From Clitopilus passeckerianus (lineage: Eukaryota > Basidiomycota > Agaricomycetes > Agaricales > Entolomataceae): a stretch of 64,000 nt of DNA. The DNA lies in assembly GCA_944990035.1 (NCBI GenBank), contig CALYLX010000080.1, positions 434,001-498,000 on the forward strand, given 5' to 3'. Below the pieces are notes generated by a model that had not been told where the DNA came from, made no database searches, and saw only the letters and a list, made by a program, of their open reading frames with translations. Positions within the stretch are counted from its first letter, which is position 1, and every line of letters starts with the position of its first letter. Below, piece by piece: positions 56,726 to 64,000 of this stretch. Position numbers and translations under genes: made by a program.

Positions 56726-57651
56726 AAACCCTCAGCCTCTGCTTCGGTGTAGAATTCAGCGGCTTCTTCTTGGGGCATGTCAGCTAGGACTGCTCTGACA
56801 TATTTGATCAACTCGGCTCCCTTCTCAGGTTTCTTGTGGAATCGGCTGTCGTTGTTGCTAGGGTAGGTTCTTCCAAAATTCTTCCTTTGAAGACATTGTT
56901 GGATTGTGTGACCTTTCTTGGAGCAATAGTAGCACAAGTTGTTCTTCTTGTGATGTTCTCTTTCCTCCTGGGTGAGGCGGCGTTTGGGTGGATCAGTGGT
57001 GAAACGATCAACATCCATAGCCATTGGGTCTCGGGCTCCAGTAGGTGTTTTGTAAGCACCTTTGACCATATCAGATGTCTTGATGATACGGGTATGTCCC
57101 ATGATTGTCTTGGCACGTCGCCAGTTGTTGTCAAACTGGACGGCTTTCTTGACCCAATCGTCGAATGTGGTAGGAGGGGAATCGGAAAAGAGAATTTTCT
57201 CTCGGAGTTTGGGGGTAAGTCCTTCCATGAAGATCTCGATCTTTGCAGTGTCACCGCTGAGATCAGTTCGTGCAAGAATATTCTTGAAGACGGTGACAAA
57301 TTCGTCAGCTGTCCCATCCTGTCGTAAGGCTTTGAGTTGGAGAAGTGCGGCAGCTTTGTCGTCGGTAGGGGAAAAGGCTTCTTTGAATTGGCTGATAAAT
57401 TCAGCGTAGGTGGCTTTCCTTTCAGCTGCTGAGTATTTATCGTGAAATTCTAATCCCCATGCTGCTGCAGTTCCTTCTTTGAGGAAGGATAGGGCGATGC
57501 GAATCTTCTTGTCATCTTCGAGTTGGTTGAGGTTGTTTAGGATGAGGTAGTCTTCAAGTTCCTGAATGAACTTTCTGGTCTTGGATCGGTCTCCGGAGAA
57601 CGTTTGGGGTTTGGCTCCAATGTCCTTCTTGTTGTTGTTGTCTTGTGACAT
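56722..57651 (-). CDS. Gag polyprotein
   Basis: ATG at 57649-57651 (MSQDNNNKKDIGAKPQTFSG) is the first Met; the frame is open further upstream to the TAA at 57913-57915, with acidic residues (EEEEEEHQVQQQLEE). The capsid-like region includes KFIQELEDYLILNNLN, IRIALSFLKEGTAAAWGLEF, FISQFKEAF, FVTVFKNILARTDLSG and IEIFMEGLTPKLREKILF. The nucleocapsid zinc knuckle is CYYCSKKGHTIQQC (CCHC). It ends TEAEAEGF (TAA 56722-56724). Upstream, the frames around 57910 (FPTPERPH against DPAIVRAQREHD) suggest a one-base loss in the leader part of gag, so the natural start may be further upstream. Confidence 0.88.
   Translation of the reverse strand: MSQDNNNKKDIGAKPQTFSGDRSKTRKFIQELEDYLILNNLNQLEDDKKIRIALSFLKEGTAAAWGLEFHDKYSAAERKATYAEFISQFKEAFSPTDDKAAALLQLKALRQDGTADEFVTVFKNILARTDLSGDTAKIEIFMEGLTPKLREKILFSDSPPTTFDDWVKKAVQFDNNWRRAKTIMGHTRIIKTSDMVKGAYKTPTGARDPMAMDVDRFTTDPPKRRLTQEEREHHKKNNLCYYCSKKGHTIQQCLQRKNFGRTYPSNNDSRFHKKPEKGAELIKYVRAVLADMPQEEAAEFYTEAEAEGF
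56725..56731 (-). promoter_or_regulatory. -1 ribosomal frameshift heptamer G GGU UUU
   Basis: In the gag frame the last codons are GAG GGT TTT TAA. G_GGT_TTT fits the X_XXY_YYZ slippery pattern, and a -1 slip there gives GGG TTT TTA AAG, which runs directly into the open protease frame. The slip site touches the gag stop codon. Confidence 0.8.
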
Positions 57652-58233
57652 TTCGTAGTCGAAATCGAAGTCGGTCTCTGGTTCAATTGTTTCTGCACTG
57701 GGGCGCTCCTCTGGCTCAGCTGTGGGGCTCTCCTCTAGCTGTTGTTGTACTTGGTGTTCTTCTTCTTCCTCTTCGGGCAAGACAGAAGCGCTGGTAGACG
57801 GGACTAGTGATGGGTTCCTGGATATTGCTGTGGGTAATGGTGCGAAGCGTCGCTGTTCCTCCTCGTCTACTTCAATGTCGTGTTCTCGTTGAGCTCGGAC
57901 AATAGCAGGGTCTTATGAGGTCGTTCAGGGGTAGGGAAGTCTAGAGCGTGGAAGTGTCTGTTTTCAACGGCAACGGTGGTGAATGTGAATTTGCCAAGGG
58001 AGAGAGACGTAGCACCAGCGGTTATTGTTGTGATTAAAACCGCAGTAGCTTCCGTTGGTGAACTTGTAGACGTTGTTGGTTCCTTCTACTAGAGTGGTAT
58101 TTCGTGGCGGGTGGTCTGCCCTGTGTACGACCGTGGTGACTGAGTGGTAGCCGCAACGGCAATCGGCCTGTTGCGTGCTTCTGCTGTGTTGTCGTGGGGT
58201 GGGCCTGCGCTAACAATGAGCGGGCCTTCTGAA

Positions 58234-58242
58234 CAGCTTGAC
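58234..58242 (-). promoter_or_regulatory. Putative primer-binding site, self-priming type
   Basis: Just inside the 5' LTR (four bases after its end) the minus strand reads GTCAAGCTG. It is perfectly complementary to CAGCTTGAC in the LTR (minus strand 58426-58418), which lies where transcription should begin. No match to the usual initiator-tRNA primer site (TGGTAGC...) is present. This fits the self-priming of Tf1-like elements. Confidence 0.6.
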
Positions 58243-58246
58243 CTTT

Positions 58247-58733
58247 TGTTAAGGCAGAGCCTAACAACTTAGGTAATACTGTTTACGCTCGATGTCTTTG
58301 ATAAACAAAGACAGAGATTTGTCAGCAGCTGCGGCTGTACTGACGACCTGGTGAGATTGACGAAGCAAGGGACTTAAAGGTGAAGTAGAGAACTAAGCAG
58401 TTAGGTAGATTGCCTAAGTCAAGCTGAGGAGCCTTGACCAAATGGTACAGGTTTATATACCTATCTAGTAGTTCTAAATATAGCGCATGCACAGCATGCT
58501 GAGTAAGTAATGAGTCATGCGCAGCATGATGAGTAAGTACATGAGTCAGTATGACTCGATGTGAGTCAGAAAGAGTCAGATAAGGTATAAGTCTCTCACG
58601 ATCGTGAGAGATGCGGAGTAAGCATGGAAAAAGATGAAAAAAATGCGCAGTGATGCGCAGCATATGTGAGTAATCGTGCATAGGTAAGCGGGCTGGGGTA
58701 TGTAAGGAGAAACATGTAAGCAAAATCATAACA
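58247..58733 (-). repeat. 5' LTR (right in window)
   Basis: 487 bp, ends TG...CA. Contains the promoter of the element (TATATAAA at 58453-58460 on the minus strand) and the self-primer sequence about 30 bases after it. Confidence 0.95.
58453..58460 (-). promoter_or_regulatory. LTR TATA box
   Basis: TATATAAA on the minus strand; the sequence CTCAGCTTGAC follows at about +30, the expected transcript start. Confidence 0.7.
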
Positions 58734-58738
58734 GATAT
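58734..58738. repeat. Target-site duplication GATAT, right
   Basis: Directly follows the LTR end ATAACA. Confidence 0.9.
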
Positions 58739-59282
58739 CAATACTCCCAGTGCAAATATACCCATGTTTGTGCAAAATACTCATTCTCGAGTCATGGCAA
58801 ATCCTCCTGTTCTATTGGAGAAGGAGGTGCTGCAGGAGGGAAGACAACCTAAATATATTCAATATCACTTTGGTCAGATGAATGATGTTAGACCAAAATT
58901 GACCGCCGATTGGACACTCACCACCAATCCTCTTCCTGATCCACCATCTGAAGAGCTCTTGAACACAGTCATCAATAGAACTATCCACAACAACCCTGAT
59001 TTATTCCAGGTCAGCTCTCCTATCAATGTGGAAAAGTTTGAGAACTTCTTACAAACTCATTCTAATTGTTTGCTTGTGGAATCCGTTTGCAACTGAGTTT
59101 GCGTTGGGTTCTGGCCATGGGCTCACACGCTCCAACCTGGATATCCTATTACTCTTGATGCAGCAACATCAATATCACCTCCACAAGATGCTCATAAGGC
59201 AGCCTTTTTGGTTGCTCAGTGTGATGTGTCGAGCAAGCATGCCTTCCAGCAAGGGAAGTTGCAGACGACCCTTACCTTGAGC
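58739..59282 (+). pseudogene. Older retroelement, RT N-terminal part, decayed
   Basis: Continuation of the element seen at 50680-51469. It first gives a zinc-binding pattern CKYTHVCAKYSFSSHGKSSC. Then follow an open piece (58764-59096: TADWTLTTNPLPDPPSEELL, INVEKFENFLQTHSNCLLVE) and, in another frame, VGFWPWAHTLQPGYPITLD and FLVAQCDVSSKHAFQQG. These are the segments that precede the reverse transcriptase in a common group of mushroom retroelements. The core RT motifs are missing because the sequence ends at the Tc1-like element. Confidence 0.65.
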
Positions 59283-59284
59283 TA

Positions 59285-59496
59285 CAGTGACTCAAACAAT
59301 TGTCTGGATGTTTCGCACTTTTTGAGTATTTGCTTAATAACTTTTGCTATACCAAAGTTTGAATTATAGTGTTGGTACATAAAACAAAGCATTTGATCCC
59401 TGCTACAAGAATATATAAAAGTTACGTACTTCGGATCAAAGCCCGTTGAGATATAGTAGAAACAAGTCAGAGATACATCCAGACAATTATTTGACT
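59285..59496. repeat. Left terminal inverted repeat, 212 bp
   Basis: Starts CAGTGACTCAAACAATTGTC. Its outer segment ACAATTGTCTGGATGT reappears inverted at its inner edge as ACATCCAGACAATTA, so each repeat is itself bounded by inverted motifs. Confidence 0.9.
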
Positions 59497-59525
59497 ATGT
59501 ACATTAGATATATAAAATTCAGCCA

Positions 59526-60543
59526 TTAGTACTTGGTATTGCCTCCTTTTGCCTTAAGGACTGCTTCTATCCTTCTGGGCATACTTTCTATTAAGTTCTG
59601 ACACACCTCTGGCGGTATATTCTCCCATACCTCTGCAACTCTCTTCCAAACTTCAAAAACCCCCTTAGCGTGAGTCAAATATTCATTAAGCTTCCTTTTG
59701 ATATGGTCCCAGAGGTGTTCTATAGGGTTGAGGTCAGGAGACTGCGCTGGCCAGTCTAGAAGATCAATATCATTGTCTTCCATCCACACCCAGACCACAT
59801 TAGAGGTGTGCTTGGGGTCGTTGTTCTGCTGGAAAATTCTTTCGTCCTCGTGAATGTCCAAATTCTCCATTCTGACCAGCAGCTGCTGGTCCAAAATGTC
59901 CCGATATTGGAAGCAGTCCATAATGCCCTCAACCTCTGCAAGTTGCCCCACTCCATTCCACCCCATACACCCCCATACCATGATGCTTCCTCCTCTGTGT
60001 TTAACTGTTTTTTTTTATCTCCCTAGGAATAAGGCCCTGGCCCTTCTGTTTCCATGTCCATTTCCTTCCATCTGACCCAATTCTATTGATCTTGGTCTCA
60101 TCTGACCATACCACCCTCTTCCAGTCCTCTACAGTGCGTTCCTTGTGCTTGTGGCACCATGCTACGCGCGCCTTCTTTTGAGCAGAAGTAAGCAAGGGCT
60201 TTGGCTTCAACACAACAGCATAGAAATCATTTTTCTTGAGTACATTTCTGACTGTTTGCGGGGAGACAGTGTTGGAAATGATGGTGTTAATGTGTTTGGT
60301 GACCTGCACAGCATTAGTGCATCTGCCATAGTTGAATTGTGCCAGAACAGCTCGTTTATCAGTAGGGGTGAGCTTAGAAGGGTGGCCAGAAGAAGGTTTA
60401 GAGTGGTTGGGACAGATTTCTTGAAGCACTGTAGCCACAGTAGACTTGCCTACATTGAGTTTGGAGGCAATAGACCAGACAGAGTAATTGTTAGAAGCCA
60501 GAGAAATAATGTTTTCCTTCTGAGCAGGTGGAATAGGCCGCAT
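59526..60543 (-). pseudogene. Tc1-like transposase, frameshifted
   Basis: Cut-and-paste transposase with DDE chemistry. Start MRPIPPAQKENIISLASNNY (60541-60543). The N-terminal helix-turn-helix pair includes VWSIASKLNVGKSTVATVLQ and PSKLTPTDKRAVLAQ. The catalytic part gives VVWSDETKINRIGSDG, VWGCMGWNGVG, IFQQNNDPKHTSN and DWPAQSPDLNPIEHLWDHIK. Two defects are seen. A run of nine A (60008-60016) where eight would keep the frame shifts it after PREIKK. The second catalytic Asp of the usual QDNDPKH is Asn (QNNDPKH). The end is KAKGGNTKY. Confidence 0.9.
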
Positions 60544-60693
60544 GGTAAATTGTGGGGATCTGATAGCATTTCAGCTGCTTATATGTATTGCAAACACAGC
60601 CATATGGCTGTAGTGCATAGCCTCTAAGGCTGTGCTGCACTGCCAAGGGCTATGCACACTGCAATTGGGCTGTGTCTGTGTTTCTGGAAGCAC

Positions 60694-60905
60694 AGTCAAA
60701 TAATTGTCTGGATGTATCTCTGACTTGTTTCTACTATATCTAAACGGACTTTGATCTGAAGTACGTAACTTTTATATATTCTTGTAGCAGGGATCAAATG
60801 CTTTGTTTTATGTACCAACACTATAATTCAAACTTTGGTATAGCAAAAGTTATTAAGCAAATACTCAAAAAGTGCGAAACATCCAGACAATTGTTTGAGT
60901 CACTG
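60694..60905. repeat. Right terminal inverted repeat, 212 bp
   Basis: Inverted copy of 59285-59496 with about four differences by eye (for example CTTCAGATCAAAGTCCG versus CTTCGGATCAAAGCCCG). Confidence 0.9.
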
Positions 60906-60907
60906 TA

Positions 60908-63640
60908 TGCAGAACTAGCTCGACCCTTGAATGATCTCACCAAGAAAGATCAGCCTTTGAATGGGGAAAAGACCAAGAGGAAGGATTTGAAGCCCTGAAG
61001 AAGAAGTTTGCAGAAACTCCGGTACTCACAATGCCCGACCCAATGAAACTATTCACTATTGAATGTGATGCATCGAAATGGGCAACTGGAGCAGTACTCT
61101 GACAACGAGATGAGAACAACAACTGGCACCCATGCGGTTACATTTCCCACTCTTTCATCCCCTACCGAACGCAACTACAAAATCTATGACAGAGAACTGC
61201 TTGCCATAGTCCGAGCACTGGAAACTTAGAGACACTATCTCCAAGGATCAACACACCCAGTCACGGTGTTTTCTGATCACAAGAACCTGACATATTACTG
61301 AACGCCGCAGAAACTCAGCCAACAACAAGCCCGATGGAGCCTTCTCCTCTTCCAATATGACCTGAACCTGATTCATGTTCCCAGAGCTCAGATGATCCAA
61401 TCTGATAAATTGTCACATTGACCTGATCATGTACTGGATACCGACAATAAAGACATTACCATGCTACCCAACAAACTCTTTAGCCGAACACCTGATGAAG
61501 AACGAATTTTTTACTAAAGCAATATGACACCTAAAAAATCAATCAACTCCCATCAAATCAGCATTAGCCAACTGGAAAGTAGATGACTCCCTCCTCTTCT
61601 TCCGAGGACAATGTTATGTACCCAATGACTCCACCCTGTGACAGAACCTTATATGGAAATATCACAACACACTAGCAGCCGGCAACCCTGAAGCATTCAA
61701 GACAATGGAATTAATCTCCGAGCATTACTGGTGGCCTAGAATATTTGGAACCATCAAATCCTATGTTGAAGGATGTGCCTCTTGCCAGCAAATGAAAGTC
61801 AACACACACCCCACAGCGCCACCACTAAACCCAATCAAGTCCACTGCGACCCGACCCTTTGAACTTTCTTCTACGGATTTCATTACCGATCTCCCCAAAG
61901 TTAATGGCTATGACTCACTCATGGTCGTGGTAGACCAGGGCTTAGTAAAGGGGTAATTTTAATCCCTTGCAAGAAAACCATCAACGCCCTAGGAACTGCC
62001 AACAACTACCTGAATGCTATATACAGAAGATTTGAACTCTCCGACAAGCTGGTATCTGACAGAGGTCCACAATTTGCATCCAAAGTATTCCAAGAACTTG
62101 GACGACTCCTCAGAATTAAGCTTTCCCTGACAACTGTGTATTACCCACAAGCAGATGGAGAAACCGAACACATCAACCAGGACATTGGCACCTATCTCTG
62201 ACGATTCTGCGCCAATAACCCTGAAAAATAGCTAAAACTCATTCCTCTGATGGAATTTGCCCACAACAAATAAATGCACACTATCACCACACAAACTCCA
62301 TTCTATCTAATGAATGGAGCAAAACCACGTGCTATCCTACTTCTCTATTAGAAAACAAACATTTCTACTGCAGAAACCCAAATGAAAGAACTCCAACAAG
62401 CATGAGACAAAGCTGCAGCTGCCCACAAATTAGCAAGACAAAGGATGGCCAAACATGTCTGGAGTAACTTCAAACCATTTGAGCAAGGACAGAAGGTTTG
62501 GTTGGAAGCAACCAACCTAAAACTGGCATACTACTCAAAGAAGTTCACACCACGACGAGAAGGCCCTTTCACAATCAAAGAAGTGCTAGGCCCACTAACC
62601 TACAAACTGGAACTACCCCAAACATAGAAGATTCACCCGGTATTCCACGCCACTCTCCTCACACTATACAAGAAAACAGAAACACATAGACCTAACTTCC
62701 TAGAACCCCCACCCAACCTCATCAATCAAGAAGAAGAATGGGAAGTTGAGAAAATTGTCGCACACAAATGACATTGTGGGAGAATCCTTTACAAGATCAA
62801 ATAGAAAGGATATTTGACATCAGAGAACTCTTGGGAACCTGTGGGAAATCTCAAGAACACCAAGAAAACCCTTGAACGGTAAAACCCCATCAACTGCACT
62901 ACAGTGTTCTACCAAACAAACAAACCTCTCTTATAATGCCTTCTAATGTCTCCTCCTATGACTGCACCATCATCCTTAACACCTTCAAATCTGATTCCGC
63001 TATTACAGCACTCCATACAAACACTGCCTGGAGCAGGAACAACAACCCTCTCACTGCTGTGGAGGAACAGGGAACCCTCTACTAAAACCAACAAACCAAA
63101 ACCCAAAACAAAGTGGCTTGTCTCTGCCACCAATTTTTGAAGACCACTGAAGAGCTTGATAGTCTTCTTGACAAAATTGACTGACAAACAGAGGAGATGC
63201 TCACTGACCTCTTCTTTGCTACTAGAGGTACAGCCTTCCTTAATCAGTTCTATCCTGAACGGAAACGCTGGTTCAAGAACCCGACAGAGACGGACTTCAA
63301 AACCCTTGCTGCTGATCTCTGGGGGCTTGAAGAAGAACAAGAAGACAACGAACCCACGATCCTCACGCCACGTTAGGTTTGTAGAACTCTACAAAAATTT
63401 CTCCCAATCACCAATTTAGAAACAGCCACCAGAATCAGACATAACCCATTTGTCAAAACCAACCTGAAGGAACAAGAGAACAACAAGAAAAATATCGACC
63501 CCAATGTCAAACCCAACAACACCCTACCTCTCTGCATTCGAAAGCCCACCCAAGTCAGATTCACCGACTCTGGTGAACCCTCTTTCTCGACAATCTCGTG
63601 TCAAAAGGCACTGCGTACTGGATACCTCGCTAGTGTTTGA
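60908..63640 (+). pseudogene. Decayed chromovirus-type pol and 3' ORFs
   Basis: Plus-strand relative of the young element, starting in mid RT (YAELARPLNDLTKKD). It continues through RNase H (LFTIECDASKWATGAVL), integrase (HYWWPRIFGTIKSYVEGCAS, CQQMKVNTHPTAPPL, DFITDLPKVNGYDSLMVVVD, DRGPQFASKVF) and the integrase tail (PRREGPFTIKEVLGPLTYKL). A chromodomain remnant at 62700-62880 is followed by copies of both post-pol ORFs (62937-63420 and 63504-63640). In-frame stops are numerous; several are TGA where the young copy has CGA, or TAG where it has TGG. The 5' part is absent, being cut off at the Tc1-like element, and no LTR was found at its 3' end. Confidence 0.9.
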
Positions 63641-64000
63641 AGGTCTGGTCACAGAGACCAAAAAAGACCAGTGGACCAGACCAGACCAGACTGGTTGTAA
63701 CCGGACTGCAGATGACTGGTTACTTGCAGTCTCAAGTGGTTACGGTTACGATCTTTAAGAATTCTGAAAAATGTTGAGACTAGCCAAAGACCGGTTTGAA
63801 CCGGTCCTAACCGGTCTTTTGGTACTATGTATCTATGGGCGCTATTTCGCGCTTCCCAAATCTATTTGTATGTAGTGTAAACACTTTGAAATGCAAAATG
63901 TGCGATGTTTTTGAAGTGTGGGAACATTTGTTGCTTGATTTGGACGTTTTTGATGGCTTTTGATGGCAGTGAGCAGGCCCTCCGAGATCGCACCAACCAC
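63641..64000. other. Repeat-rich tail with GACCAG and ACCGGT units
   Basis: Homology to the retroelement stops near 63640. The next 170 bases are dense in GGTC/GACC and CCGGT words: a GACCAGACCAGACCAGACTGG run and the inverted pair AAAGACCGGTTTGAACCGGT ... ACCGGTCTTT. This looks like the end of another repeat or small element. The last 150 bases show nothing. Confidence 0.5.

Larger units (their letters stand above)
51470..58733 (-). mobile_element. Chromodomain Ty3-type LTR retrotransposon
   Basis: 7264 bp, read on the minus strand: 5' LTR (58247-58733), leader, gag, protease, RT-RNaseH-integrase-chromodomain, two post-pol ORFs, polypurine tract, 3' LTR (51470-51956). It is flanked by the 5-base duplication GATAT (51465-51469, 58734-58738). 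The two 487-bp LTRs differ at only about two positions by eye, so the insertion is recent. The integrase C-terminal chromodomain marks it as a chromovirus, a lineage known to target chromatin marks. Confidence 0.95.
59285..60905 (-). mobile_element. Tc1/mariner-type DNA transposon
   Basis: 1621 bp, flanked by TA (59283-59284 and 60906-60907), ends CAGTGACTC...GAGTCACTG. Inverted repeats of 212 bp at each end (59285-59496 and 60694-60905) are nearly identical. The internal transposase on the minus strand is damaged, so this copy is probably immobile on its own but could respond to a relative. Confidence 0.95.

Noticed and set aside
57652..57780. A gag start at 57780
   Set aside because: The codon there is TTG, not ATG; the first ATG in frame is at 57651, though the natural start may be further upstream past a frameshift.
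58034..58246. Open frame directly after the 5' LTR as a separate gene
   Set aside because: No ATG and no similarity; most likely the untranslated leader of the retrotransposon.

Overview
The window is nuclear DNA of a filamentous basidiomycete, most likely an Agaricomycete. Almost every gene is broken by several short (about 45-65 nt) GT-AG introns, histone H4 itself carries three introns, and many families present are typical of mushrooms: phi-type GST, MYND/DUF4470 proteins, sugar-porter arrays, Ser/Thr-rich anchored secretory proteins and chromodomain Ty3 elements. No rRNA, tRNA or CRISPR was seen.

Layout. 0.5-4.5 kb: cytosolic tyrosyl-tRNA synthetase (-) and a glutathione S-transferase (+). 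4.9-17.4 kb: three paralogous sugar-porter MFS genes, all on the minus strand. The first is a pseudogene cut in two by a 2.2-kb terminal-inverted-repeat DNA element with a target-site duplication and also frameshifted; the other two look intact, and copies 1 and 2 also share about 450 bp of promoter. 19.7-49.6 kb is a housekeeping block: Prp43-type DEAH helicase (-), a Cys-rich anchored secretory protein (+), Ytm1 (-), divergent from it ferroportin (+), a MYND/DUF4470 protein (-), a ferroportin pseudogene with an inverted middle, a Cdc12-type septin (-), a secreted Tyr/Lys/Asp/Gly-rich protein with a DUF5648-like end (+), histone H4 (+), a short-chain dehydrogenase (-), two related putative zinc-finger genes of unknown role (+), a casein-kinase-1 with an odd glycine loop (+), Eaf3/MRG15 (+) and a USP-domain protein (-).

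49.8-64 kb is a nest of transposable elements. A young chromodomain Ty3-type LTR element (51470-58733, minus strand, LTRs of 487 bp differing at about two positions, TSD GATAT) has jumped into the zinc-knuckle region of an older, decayed retroelement. It has a canonical -1 frameshift heptamer at the gag stop, an apparent Tf1-like self-priming arrangement, and two small ORFs downstream of pol. A Tc1-like element (59285-60905) with 212-bp inverted repeats and a damaged transposase follows. Next comes a heavily decayed relative of the young element (60908-63640, plus strand), which preserves traces of the same post-pol ORFs. The most unusual biology is in this nest: the post-pol ORFs and the gag-pol expression and priming signals.
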